Part shown: positions 25,456 through 32,210 of the stretch, piece after piece
Layout of the letters: each line of letters begins with the position of its first letter
Position numbering within the stretch: position 1 is the first letter of the stretch
NCBI GenBank assembly: GCA_015064085.1
Contig: SVSX01000019.1
Location: forward strand, 1-32,210
Source: Oscillospiraceae bacterium
GTDB taxonomy: Bacteria; Bacillota; Clostridia; Oscillospirales; CAG-272
DNA: 32,210 bases
Direction: 5' to 3'
Position numbers and translations under genes: made by a program
Notes under the pieces: generated by a model
Database searches by the model: none
Told to the model about the DNA's origin: nothing
The model's input: only the letters and a program-made list of their open reading frames with translations

Positions 25456-26204
25456 AATTTTGATCTTCCTTCATTTTCAGAATATTTTATAAGCTCGGGG
25501 TCAAAATCCTTCGGAGTAGCGCCGCATTCGCGGATAGAGGCGAGAGCGAGGAGCTCAAGTGAGTCGATAAAGCGAGTTCCGAGGCGGAATTTCCGCTTCA
25601 GCAGTGAGAGCTCAGTGCAGCCAAGGATTATCCGCTCACAGCCAAGGGCGGTAAGTGAGTCGGCGGCGGCAAGGAAAAGGTCGAGATCGGGCTCGTTGCC
25701 CTGCTTGATGTCCCCATAGATGATGCGTGTGATCGCCGACTGCCATTTTTCCGATGGGGCAACGTATTCGATCCCCTCACGGGTCAGCACCGACCTGTAA
25801 GCCCCCGAGAGGATAGTTCCCTCGGTAGCCATAACTCCCACCTTGTCGAGTCCGAGATACTTGCAGAAGGCAACCGTCTCCTCGATGATGTTGAGCAGCG
25901 GGATCTCGGCGTCCTTCGCGACTCCGCTGTAGAAATAATGGGCGGTGTTGCATGGGATCGCAATGATCTCCGCCCCCGCGTCCGTAAGACGCGCCACCTC
26001 CCGTTTCATAGCGGGGAGGGGGTTTTCCTCCGAGACACCGAGGATAAAGTCGGTCCTGTCGGGAATATCCGCCCGTGAGGACAGTAAAATATTTATATGT
26101 TGCTGATCGCATTCGGCGTAGGTGTGGGAGGTGAGCATTTCGTAGAAATAAACGCTGGACATAGGTCCGAGCCCCCCGAGAACGCCGAGAACCTTTTTTT
26201 TCAT
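25446..26204 (-). CDS. Aspartate/glutamate racemase-family protein
   Basis: A 252-residue PLP-independent racemase of the Asp/Glu/hydantoin family. The two catalytic cysteines are C85 in IPCNTAHYF and C196 in LGCTELS. The N-terminal GVLGGLGPMSS and the segment LLNIIEETV are typical of the amino-acid racemase subgroup that includes aspartate racemase. It would interconvert L- and D-Asp or Glu. GAGGA lies about 9 bases before the ATG. It follows the pre-ATP-grasp-like gene by 14 bases and overlaps murE, so it probably supplies a D-amino acid for cell-wall peptide chemistry. Which amino acid is not decided by sequence alone. Confidence 0.9.
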   Translation of the reverse strand: MKKKVLGVLGGLGPMSSVYFYEMLTSHTYAECDQQHINILLSSRADIPDRTDFILGVSEENPLPAMKREVARLTDAGAEIIAIPCNTAHYFYSGVAKDAEIPLLNIIEETVAFCKYLGLDKVGVMATEGTILSGAYRSVLTREGIEYVAPSEKWQSAITRIIYGDIKQGNEPDLDLFLAAADSLTALGCERIILGCTELSLLKRKFRLGTRFIDSLELLALASIRECGATPKDFDPELIKYSENEGRSKLCC

Positions 26205-26218
26205 AGCGGTTGTCCTCG

Positions 26219-26593
26219 TTATATGAGAGTCATAGGCTTGATGGTGAAGAATTCCTTACCGTTCGTGATAATAAATCTCGGCTCAAGGTCGGGAAGATGC
26301 CTTTTCACGAAGCTCTCGCTCTCCTCCGAGGAGGTGATGAGGATCGGCAGATAGTCACGGTTTTCGGCAAGGTAGAAGAGTGAGGCACAGGCAATATCCT
26401 CCTCTGAGGCGCTCACCAGCGAATAAAATTTCGCAGCGGGATTGAGCAGCGTGAGGAGTGATCTTTTTTCCGAGCAGAGATATGAGGCTATGCCGAGTCT
26501 CAGATATATTCTGAGCGCCAGCAGATTTTGAGAGAGCCCGTCCCCGAGAATAACGGGAATGACCGACTCGGCAATTTGGTTGCCGGGGTTCAT
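26219..26593 (-). CDS. Small protein resembling a stand-alone pre-ATP-grasp domain
   Basis: A 124-residue soluble protein that I could not match with certainty. It starts IPVILGDGLSQNLLALRIYLR after a short lead and continues GIASYLCSEKRS, FYSLVSASEEDI and LPILITSSEESESFVKRH. That pattern is like the N-terminal Rossmann-like (pre-ATP-grasp) domain of carboxylate-amine ligases, such as D-aspartate ligase. The ATP-grasp catalytic part is absent, and only 14 bases separate its stop from the racemase gene, so no remnant remains. AAGGAGG and AAAGGA precede the ATG. It is first in the racemase-murE operon. It could be a regulatory partner, a decayed ligase, or an unrelated small protein. Confidence 0.7.
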   Translation of the reverse strand: MNPGNQIAESVIPVILGDGLSQNLLALRIYLRLGIASYLCSEKRSLLTLLNPAAKFYSLVSASEEDIACASLFYLAENRDYLPILITSSEESESFVKRHLPDLEPRFIITNGKEFFTIKPMTLI

Positions 26594-26639
26594 AGCTTAT
26601 CCTTTGCCTCCTTAAAAATAAACATACCTATACACAATA

Positions 26640-26645
26640 ATTATA
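26640..26645 (-). promoter_or_regulatory. Possible -10 box of the racemase-murE operon
   Basis: TATAAT on the minus strand, 46 bp before the first start codon of the operon. No good -35 hexamer lies at 16-18 bp, only a T-rich TTTTTGGAA stretch nearer, so the call is tentative. Confidence 0.4.
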
Positions 26646-26724
26646 GCACACTTTTTTCCAAAAATAAAGGGTTTTTTTCAGTTTTTGAAAAAAGAATATA
26701 TTTTGCCGAAAATTAAAAAAGCTG

Positions 26725-26753
26725 TTGCAAAAGAGAGCGGAAAATATTATAAT
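26725..26753 (+). promoter_or_regulatory. Sigma-A promoter of the GNAT-SDR operon
   Basis: TTGCAA (26725-26730), a 17-bp spacer and TATAAT (26748-26753), 31 bp before the start codon of the acetyltransferase gene. Confidence 0.72.
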
Positions 26754-26784
26754 GGAAAGAGAATAAAAGTAAAGGGGAAGGACG

Positions 26785-27363
26785 ATGAGAAGAGAAGCTG
26801 TTCTCAAAATATTTTCCGAAATTCCGACTCTCAGCACCGAAAGGCTGACACTGAGAGCCCTCTGTCCCGTGGATGCCGAGGATATGTTTGAGTATTCACG
26901 CCGCGGCGACCTTACCGAGTATCTGCTCTGGTCGCCCCACGAAAGCCTTGCCTACACGAGAGAATATCTGAAGTACGTTGGCACAAGATACGCCGTGGGA
27001 GATTTTTACGACTGGGCGGTGGTCCTTCGGGAGAGCGGAAAGATGATAGGTACGTGCGGCTTTACCCGAATAGATACCGTTAACGAGTGGGGAGAGATAG
27101 GCTACGTGCTGAATCCCGACTATCACGGCAGAGGCTACGCTACCGAGGCGGCGAGAGCCGTTCTGGATTTTGGATTCCGAAGGGTGGGGCTTCACCGCGT
27201 CGAGGCGAGATTTATGGAGGGAAATTCCCACTCCGAGTCGGTGATGAAGCGGCTTGGTATGAGCTTTGAGGGATATGAGAGAGAGTCGATATTCGTTAAG
27301 GGAAGATACAGAACGGTGGGAAAATACGCTATTCTGGCGGAGGAATATAAAAATGAAGGCTGA
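26785..27363 (+). CDS. RimJ/RimL-type GNAT acetyltransferase
   Basis: A 192-residue acetyltransferase of the RimJ/RimL branch of GNAT, which modifies protein N-termini or small amines with acetyl-CoA. The family opening LSTERLTLRALCPVDAEDM (residues 16-34), the strand MIGTCGF, motif A LNPDYHGRGYATEA and the closing VMKRLGMSFEGY are all clear. AAGGGGAAGGA lies just before the ATG, and a promoter lies upstream. The next gene starts 11 bases before its stop, so the two form an operon. The substrate is not deducible. Confidence 0.9.
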   Translation: MRREAVLKIFSEIPTLSTERLTLRALCPVDAEDMFEYSRRGDLTEYLLWSPHESLAYTREYLKYVGTRYAVGDFYDWAVVLRESGKMIGTCGFTRIDTVNEWGEIGYVLNPDYHGRGYATEAARAVLDFGFRRVGLHRVEARFMEGNSHSESVMKRLGMSFEGYERESIFVKGRYRTVGKYAILAEEYKNEG

Positions 27364-28207
27364 GAAGCTTTTGAGGATGGACTATGGCGACCTTTGCGGC
27401 AGAGTCGTGGCAATAAACGGAGCGACGGGCGGGCTCGGAAAAGCCCTTTGCCGTCATCTTTCGGCGCTTAACGCCGAGCTCTGGCTGCTCGACCGAAACA
27501 GTGAGCGCTCCGAGGCGCTTATCGCGAGGCTTAAGGAGGAGAATCCCGAGCTGAGGGCGAGACACATAAGGCTCGATCTTGAGGATATGAGCCGAGTGCG
27601 GGAGGTCATAGAGGAGCTTAAAAAAGCGCCCCCCGACTTTCTTATCCTTAACGCGGGGGCATATCACGTGCCGATCCACAGAAGCTCGAGCGGATATAAC
27701 AATATTTTTCAGATAAACTTTCTCGCTCCCTATCTTTTGGCGCGTGAGCTTCTGCCCTCGATCAGGGAGAGGGGAGGTAGAGTGGTGGCTGTTGGCAGTA
27801 TCGCCCACAGATATTCCCGAACCGATTCCACAGACGTGGATTTTTCGGGCAGAAAAAGACATAGCCTCGTATACGGCAACGCAAAGCGATATCTGATCTA
27901 CTCAATGCTGTCTCTTTCGGAGGAGGGAGGCGTGTCGGTGACACATCCCGGGATCACCCTCACAAATATTACGGCGCACTATCCGAAGGCGGTCTTCGCT
28001 GTCATAAAATATCCGATGAAGGTGATATTTATGAGTCCCGAGAAGGCAGGTCTTTCGATACTCGCGGGGATATATTCCGATTGCCGTCCTTATGAATGGA
28101 TAGGACCTCGTTTTTTCGATATATGGGGAAAACCGAAGAAAAAGCCGCTGCGAAGCGCCGACGAAAAGGAGATATCCGAGATATGCGGCATAAAATGGCA
28201 TAACTGA
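27353..28207 (+). CDS. Short-chain dehydrogenase/reductase (SDR)
   Basis: A 284-residue SDR, an NAD(P)-dependent oxidoreductase. The Rossmann glycine motif is GATGGLG (about residues 22-28), followed by LLDRNSER at the end of the second strand. LDLED, the NAG motif in LNAGAYH, the catalytic Ser in VGSIAHR and YGNAK (Tyr and Lys of YxxxK) are in order. The layout is like the retinol-dehydrogenase or WW-domain oxidoreductase subgroup. ATG 27353 has GGAGGA 8 bases before it; an upstream frame to 27266 lies within the acetyltransferase gene. The role with the acetyltransferase is unknown. No terminator is obvious after it. Confidence 0.9.
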   Translation: MKAEKLLRMDYGDLCGRVVAINGATGGLGKALCRHLSALNAELWLLDRNSERSEALIARLKEENPELRARHIRLDLEDMSRVREVIEELKKAPPDFLILNAGAYHVPIHRSSSGYNNIFQINFLAPYLLARELLPSIRERGGRVVAVGSIAHRYSRTDSTDVDFSGRKRHSLVYGNAKRYLIYSMLSLSEEGGVSVTHPGITLTNITAHYPKAVFAVIKYPMKVIFMSPEKAGLSILAGIYSDCRPYEWIGPRFFDIWGKPKKKPLRSADEKEISEICGIKWHN

Positions 28208-28238
28208 TGGCACTTTGAGAGAATATTCCAAAAAGCCC

Positions 28239-28267
28239 TTGAAAAAAGAGCAGAAAAGTAGTATAAT
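28239..28267 (+). promoter_or_regulatory. Sigma-A promoter of the ychF-truB cluster
   Basis: TTGAAA (28239-28244), a 17-bp spacer and TATAAT (28262-28267), 56 bp before the ychF start codon. Confidence 0.75.
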
Positions 28268-28323
28268 CAATTATGTATGTGATTTTTTGTAAATACAAAT
28301 TTATAAAGAGGAATGGTAAATAA

Positions 28324-29418
28324 ATGAAACTTGGTATCGTTGGTCTGCCGAACGTCGGCAAGAGTACCCTTTTTAACGCTTTGACAAACGCGGGCGCTGA
28401 GTCCGCAAACTATCCCTTCTGTACTATAGAGCCCAACGTGGGAGTGGTCACTGTACCCGACCCGAGGCTCGACGATCTGGCGAAGATGTATAACCCCGAA
28501 AAATATACCCCCGCGGTCATAGAGTTCGTGGACATTGCGGGTCTTGTTAAGGGCGCGTCGAAGGGAGAGGGTCTTGGAAACAAGTTCCTTTCTAATATCC
28601 GTGAGGTGGACGCTATAGTTCACGTTATCCGTTGCTTTGACGACGACAATATCATTCACGTTGACGGATCGATCAACTCGCTCCGCGACCTTGAGACTAT
28701 AAACCTTGAGCTTATCTTCTCTGACATCGAGATGGTAGAGCGCCGTATCGACCGCACAAAAAAGGCTATGAAGGGCGACAAAACTCTTGCGGGTGAGCTG
28801 GCTGTCTATGAAAAGCTCCACGCCGCTCTCAGTGAGGGAAAATGCGCCCGTGAGGTCGAGCTTGACGAGGACGAGCTTGCCTGCCTTTACGATACCCCTC
28901 TGCTCACGCTGAAGCCTGTTATCTACGTGGCGAATATCTGTGAGGATGAGGTCTCGGAAGAGCCCGTGAACAATCAGAACTATATGGCGCTGAAGGCACA
29001 GGCAGAGAGAGAAAGATCTCAGATAATAGCGATCTGCGCCCAGCTTGAGGCAGAGATCGCAGAGCTTGAGGGCGAGGAAAAGGCGCTCTTCCTTGAGGAT
29101 CTGGGAATTCCCGAGAGCGGACTTGACCGTCTTATAAAGGCAAGCTACGCACTTCTCGGACTTATCAGCTTCCTGACGGCAGGACCTCAGGAGGTCCGCG
29201 CCTGGACTATCACCAAGGGAACGAAAGCTCCCGGGGCTGCGGGTAAGATACACAGCGATTTTGAGAGAGGATTTATCCGCGCCGAGATCGTTTCCTACGA
29301 GGATCTTATGAGCTGCGGAAGCATTGCGGCGGCAAAGGACGCGGGTCTTTACCGAAGCGAGGGCAAGGAATACGTTATGAAGGACGGAGACATCGTTCTC
29401 TTCAGATTCAACGTATAA
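28324..29418 (+). CDS. ychF: YchF/OLA1-type ribosome-associated ATPase
   Basis: A 364-residue TRAFAC-class P-loop protein that binds ribosomes and prefers ATP over GTP. The P-loop GLPNVGKST is at about residues 7-15. [15 protein letters not shown] and [19 protein letters not shown] are family hallmarks. The coiled-coil insert runs from about 128 to 195, and VANICEDE replaces the usual NKxD base motif, as in YchF. The C-terminal TGS domain holds [21 protein letters not shown] and ends FRFNV. AGAGG lies about 12 bases before the ATG. trmB starts 9 bases after its stop, so they are co-transcribed. Confidence 0.97.
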   Translation: MKLGIVGLPNVGKSTLFNALTNAGAESANYPFCTIEPNVGVVTVPDPRLDDLAKMYNPEKYTPAVIEFVDIAGLVKGASKGEGLGNKFLSNIREVDAIVHVIRCFDDDNIIHVDGSINSLRDLETINLELIFSDIEMVERRIDRTKKAMKGDKTLAGELAVYEKLHAALSEGKCAREVELDEDELACLYDTPLLTLKPVIYVANICEDEVSEEPVNNQNYMALKAQAERERSQIIAICAQLEAEIAELEGEEKALFLEDLGIPESGLDRLIKASYALLGLISFLTAGPQEVRAWTITKGTKAPGAAGKIHSDFERGFIRAEIVSYEDLMSCGSIAAAKDAGLYRSEGKEYVMKDGDIVLFRFNV

Positions 29419-29427
29419 GGTGGAGCT

Positions 29428-30102
29428 ATGAGAGTCAGAAAAAAGAAAAACGGAGCTGAGAGGATCGCGGCGTGCGGAGAGCTTCTGATATCGGATTTTT
29501 CCGCCCTTGGCGACCCCGAGGCGATATTTGAGAATTCGGGTGAGCTTCACCTTGAGATAGGCTGCGGAAAGGGTGATTTTGCTTGCGGAATGGCAAAAAA
29601 ATATCCCGATGTGAATTTTATCGCCCTTGAAAAGGTGTCGGACGTCTGCTGTGTCGCCCTTGAGAAGGGAATGAAATCAAAGGGAGAGAGAGAGAAGGAC
29701 AACCTTCGCTTTCTCATCGGAGACGCAAAGCTGCTCGGGGAGAGTATGAAGCCCCATTCTGTCGATTGTATATACCTGAATTTCAGCGACCCGTGGCCCA
29801 AGAAGGGTCACGCAAAGCGCCGTCTTACCTACAGGAGCTTTCTCGAGATATACCGCGGACTGCTTAAGGAGGACGGAATACTGAAGCTCAAGACCGACAA
29901 CGACGGACTCTTCGCATCAAGCCTTGAGGAGTTCGAGGTGGCGGGTCTCGAGGTGGTTATGAAGACCTATGATCTTCACAATACCGAATACGCCGAGGAT
30001 AACGTTATGACCGAGTACGAGAGGAATTTTTCCTCAAAGGGAGTACCGATAAAGTCGGCGTGGGTAAAATTCAAGAAAAAGGAGACCGAAGATGCTGAAT
30101 GA
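29428..30102 (+). CDS. trmB: tRNA (guanine-N7)-methyltransferase TrmB
   Basis: A 224-residue class I SAM-dependent enzyme that makes m7G46 in the variable loop of tRNA. The SAM-binding motif is LEIGCGKGDF (about 42-51). The acidic loop is ALEK (67-70). The signature NFSDPWPKKGHAKRRL (about 118-133) and LKLKTDN carry the tRNA- and guanine-binding residues. AAGGTGGAG precedes the ATG, 9 bases after ychF. The nitroreductase start lies 11 bases before its stop. Confidence 0.96.
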   Translation: MRVRKKKNGAERIAACGELLISDFSALGDPEAIFENSGELHLEIGCGKGDFACGMAKKYPDVNFIALEKVSDVCCVALEKGMKSKGEREKDNLRFLIGDAKLLGESMKPHSVDCIYLNFSDPWPKKGHAKRRLTYRSFLEIYRGLLKEDGILKLKTDNDGLFASSLEEFEVAGLEVVMKTYDLHNTEYAEDNVMTEYERNFSSKGVPIKSAWVKFKKKETEDAE

Positions 30103-30664
30103 TCTTTTGATAAAGGCGAGAAGCTGTCGAAGCTTCAAGAGTGGAAAGAGGGTAGACGATTATCTCATACTGTCTATGCTCGACGACGCGAGGATCACAA
30201 GCGCAACGAGAAACGCTCAGCCTCTGAAATACAGAATAGTCAGCGATCCCGCCGAGGTAGAGGCTTTCACTCCTCTTACCTATTGGGCAAAGTCTCTTGG
30301 TATAAAGCTTCCCCCCGAGGGTCACGAGCCGACGGCTTACGTTATTATGTGTCACGACGAGGAGGTCGTGCCTTTTCAGTCGATCTATTATAAGGACGTA
30401 GGCATCTGTGGAGAGGTCATAATGCTCTCTGCGGCAGAGAAGGGGCTTGGCTGTTGTATGATCGGCTCTTTTGATGAGAAAAAGACAAGGGAGATGTTCG
30501 GACTTTCCGAGAAGCTCATTCCCGTACTTGTACTCGCGCTCGGCTATGCCGACGAGGAGGCTGTCATCGAGGAGGCTGTGGACGGCAAGGTGAAATATTA
30601 CCGCGATGAAAATAACGTTCACCACGTACCCAAGAGAAGGCTTGAGGATATCATACTGAAATGA
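30092..30664 (+). CDS. Nitroreductase-family FMN oxidoreductase
   Basis: A 190-residue protein of the NfsA/FRase-like nitroreductase family, an FMN enzyme that reduces nitro compounds, quinones or flavins with NAD(P)H. The FMN-phosphate-binding start is RSCRSFKS (about 10-17), followed by SATRNAQPLKYRIVSD and VGICGEVIMLSAAEKGLGCCMIGSF, typical of the fold. It is at the small end of the family. AAGGAG within trmB precedes the ATG, and the overlap of 11 bases suggests coupling. The natural substrate is unknown. Confidence 0.9.
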   Translation: MLNDLLIKARSCRSFKSGKRVDDYLILSMLDDARITSATRNAQPLKYRIVSDPAEVEAFTPLTYWAKSLGIKLPPEGHEPTAYVIMCHDEEVVPFQSIYYKDVGICGEVIMLSAAEKGLGCCMIGSFDEKKTREMFGLSEKLIPVLVLALGYADEEAVIEEAVDGKVKYYRDENNVHHVPKRRLEDIILK

Positions 30665-30683
30665 TCGAAGGAGGTCTCGCGCT

Positions 30684-31589
30684 GTGAATAAAGAGCCATC
30701 TGGTGTGCTTGTTGTCAACAAGCACGGGGGTGTGACCTCACACGACATTGTTTATAAAATAAGAAAGCTCTACGGAACGGCGAGAGTCGGTCACACGGGA
30801 ACGCTCGACCCTATGGCGACGGGAGTTCTTGCTATGCTTGTGGGAAGAGCCGCGAAGGCGGCGGAATATCTTGTGAGCGACACAAAGCGCTACAGGGCGC
30901 GTCTGCGTCTCGGTATCAGGACCGACACCGAGGACACTACGGGCGCGGTGCTGTCAAGCTGTGAGGAGATCCCCTCGGAGGAGAGGGTGAGAGAGGTCTG
31001 TTCTGCCTTTGTGGGCAGGATAAAGCAGATCCCGCCGATGTACAGCGCGCTGAAGGTAGACGGAAAAAAGCTTTGCGACCTTGCCCGTCAAGGAGTGACG
31101 GTCGAGCGTGAGGCGAGGGAGATCGAAATATTTTCTCTTGAGGTGACGCCTACAGAGGAGAGAGAGAGCTATATTCTTGACGTTTTTTGCTCCTCGGGAA
31201 CGTATATCAGGACACTCTGCGCCGATATCGGTGAGGCTCTCGGTTGCGGCGGTGCTATGGCGGCGCTTGAGAGGAGAGCGGCAGGGGAATTCACTATAGA
31301 GCAGTCGGTGACGGTCGACGAGCTTTCCGAAATGACCCTCGAGGAGAGGGTGGAAAGGCTTCTTCCCACCGAGTCACTGTTTGAGCCTCTGCGGAAGGTA
31401 AGGCTTGTGCCATTTTATGAAAGACTATGCCGAAACGGCTGTGAGATATATCTTCGCAAGATCGGTGTCAGTGCCGAGGAGGGAGAGCGGGTGTCGCTTT
31501 ACGGAGAAAAGGGTTTTTTCGCCCTTGGCGAGGTGAGATCCTACACGGACGGCAAGGCGATCAAGATGATTAAGCTCTTTGAGCTGTGA
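30684..31589 (+). CDS. truB: tRNA pseudouridine-55 synthase TruB
   Basis: A 301-residue enzyme that turns U55 of tRNA into pseudouridine in the T-loop. The catalytic Asp is D42 in GHTGTLDPMATGVL. SGTYIRTLCADIG and PPMYSALKVDGKKL are also family motifs. The C-terminal part (from about 245) resembles the PUA-like extension of Gram-positive TruB. It starts with GTG 30684, 9 bases after AAGGAGG. In many Clostridia ribF follows; here the repeat mosaic begins after the stop instead. With trmB it forms a tRNA-modification pair. Confidence 0.95.
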   Translation: MNKEPSGVLVVNKHGGVTSHDIVYKIRKLYGTARVGHTGTLDPMATGVLAMLVGRAAKAAEYLVSDTKRYRARLRLGIRTDTEDTTGAVLSSCEEIPSEERVREVCSAFVGRIKQIPPMYSALKVDGKKLCDLARQGVTVEREAREIEIFSLEVTPTEERESYILDVFCSSGTYIRTLCADIGEALGCGGAMAALERRAAGEFTIEQSVTVDELSEMTLEERVERLLPTESLFEPLRKVRLVPFYERLCRNGCEIYLRKIGVSAEEGERVSLYGEKGFFALGEVRSYTDGKAIKMIKLFEL

Positions 31590-31736
31590 TCTTTAATAAA
31601 GGGGCAGAATAACGCCCTACGATAATAAGGGGCTGTCACATTTGGCAAGAACGAAAAAGTCCGAGAATAAATAAAAAAATCCCGTTTACGCATAAAAACG
31701 CAAATGAGACAGTAGTCCGTAGCGAACAAAAAAACA

Positions 31737-31786
31737 CCTCATCCGTCAGCCGACAAGCGGCTGCCACCTTCTCCCACTGGAGAAGG
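31737..31786 (+). repeat. Double-hairpin repeat, family B, unit 6
   Basis: CCTCATCC (31737-31744), CAGCCG-ACAAG-CGGCTG (31747-31763) and CCTTCTCC-CACT-GGAGAAGG (31767-31786). It is oriented with truB and could end its transcript, but only two T's follow (CTTATGG). Confidence 0.8.
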
Positions 31787-31792
31787 CTTATG

Positions 31793-31993
31793 GTTACTGA
31801 GCTTTCGATGTGAAATCGTTTGCAATTTGGGTTCGGTTGATATAATCATAAACCTTTCGAAACATCGGTTAAAAAAAAGCCTTCTCCAGTGGGAGAAGGC
31901 TTTTTGTTACTGTGTTCTCGATGTGAGATTGTTTGCGATTTGGGTTCGGTTGATATAATCATAAACCTTTCGAAACATCTGTTACAAAAAAGC
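31793..31993. repeat. Two tandem copies of an 80-90 bp spacer, period 113 bp
   Basis: GTTACTG at 31793 and 31906 starts two copies of a spacer that runs through TTTGGGTTCGGTTGATATAA and CTTTCGAAACATC to AAGCC. A third, inverted relative lies at about 16531-16613. Each copy joins two family B hairpins. Confidence 0.8.
31871..31905. terminator. Family B hairpin with A and T tracts, bidirectional terminator form
   Basis: AAAAAGCCTTCTCC (31874-31887), loop AGTG and GGAGAAGGCTTTTT (31892-31905) make a 14-bp perfect stem. The first hairpin of the family is absent here, so this is a reduced unit between the two tandem spacers. Confidence 0.75.
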
Positions 31994-32210
31994 CTTCTCC
32001 AGTGGGAGAAGGTGGCACGGCAACGCCGTGACGGATGAGGTGTCCGTAACGAACAAAAGATACATTACCCCGCCCGTGTCATTCTTGTCGCAAAGGGGAT
32101 GCCCGCCGGACACCGTAAGGTGTCATCCTGAGCGGAGCGTAGCGGAGTCGAACTGCGTAGCAGTGCGAGGCGTAGCCGAGCAGGATCTCGGGCAAGAGCA
32201 TACTGCTCCC
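31986..32210. repeat. Long inverted repeat, right copy (partner 16090-16310)
   Basis: Inverted near-identical copy of 16090-16310 over its whole visible length, including GACACC-GTAA-GGTGTC (32109-32124) and the TGTCATCCTGAGCGGA half-element from 32121. It is cut by the window edge, so it may continue into the full element of 15998-16179. Confidence 0.85.
31993..32040 (-). repeat. Double-hairpin repeat, family B, unit 8
   Basis: CCTTCTCC-AGTG-GGAGAAGG (31993-32012), CACGGC-AAC-GCCGTG (32016-32030) and GGATGAGG (32033-32040). It is the inverted partner of unit 1. Confidence 0.8.

Larger units (their letters stand above)
31590..32210. other. Gene-free repeat mosaic after truB
   Basis: About 140 bp after truB (31590-31736) show no gene and no clear terminator; the flank GTCCGTAGCGAACAAA is shared with the cluster at 16672-16688. 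From 31737 on it is all repeat: double-hairpin units, two tandem spacers and a long inverted repeat that runs off the window edge. Confidence 0.85.

Noticed and set aside
28267-29550. A 427-residue open frame on the minus strand opposite ychF
   Set aside because: It is antisense to the clear ychF gene, has no recognisable domain or ribosome binding site, and results from the codon pattern of ychF. The same holds for long antisense frames opposite gyrB, gyrA, dnaA and glnA.
31590-31736. Small RNA or tRNA gene after truB
   Set aside because: No cloverleaf, no CCA-type end and no promoter-terminator pair was seen; only weak 4-5 bp inverted repeats.

Overview
The window looks like a chromosome segment from a Bacillota/Clostridia bacterium, probably a gut-type, moderate-GC lineage near Oscillospirales. 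The evidence is the dnaA-dnaN-recF-remB-gyrB-gyrA order, a type III glutamine synthetase, an ispH-rpsA fusion in a flavoprotein-cmk-plsC-ispH/rpsA operon, sigma-A type promoters with TTGAC(T/A)/TATAAT boxes, and strong GGAGG ribosome binding sites. No tRNA, rRNA, CRISPR array, transposase, integrase or phage gene was seen.

Layout. (1) 1-3012: a hairpin-rich repeat, two tandem PHP-domain genes on the minus strand, a small lipoprotein and a GNAT acetyltransferase. (2) 3166-12244: the replication-origin block. It holds a dnaA promoter, dnaA, a 487-bp oriC with about nine DnaA boxes, a DnaA-trio-like tract and an AT-rich unwinding region, then dnaN, recF, remB, gyrB and gyrA. The usual yaaA/rlbA gene and the rpmH-rnpA cluster are missing. 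(3) 12294-15532: a hairpin, an unrecognised 360-residue lipoprotein and glnA (type III). (4) 15533-16813: 1.28 kb without genes, a mosaic of three hairpin-rich repeat families between convergent genes. (5) 16814-22297, minus strand: RpiR/MurR-type regulator, HI0933-type flavoprotein, cmk, plsC and fused ispH-rpsA, with overlapping or closely spaced genes. (6) 22500-26593: a MATE exporter, a bidirectional terminator, then a minus-strand operon of a pre-ATP-grasp-like protein, an Asp/Glu-type racemase and a divergent MurE. (7) 26785-31589: a GNAT-SDR pair, then ychF, trmB, nitroreductase and truB. (8) 31590-32210: a second repeat mosaic, largely an inverted copy of that in (4).

How it fits together. 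The origin block encodes the initiator, sliding clamp, repair ATPase and DNA gyrase. The cmk-plsC-ispH/rpsA operon links nucleotide, phospholipid and isoprenoid synthesis with ribosomal protein S1. A strong Shine-Dalgarno sequence inside the fused gene lies just before the first residue of the S1 part, so free S1 may be made as well as the fusion. The racemase/MurE operon points to peptidoglycan stem-peptide or cross-bridge chemistry.

Most unusual signals: the internal S1 start in ispH-rpsA; intergenic repeats whose stems differ in sequence between copies but keep their pairing; near-identical inverted repeats that bracket the origin block and also the following 15.7 kb; and the stand-alone pre-ATP-grasp-like protein next to a racemase and a MurE that resembles the lysine-adding streptococcal type. 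All calls were made by reading the sequence; no database search was run.
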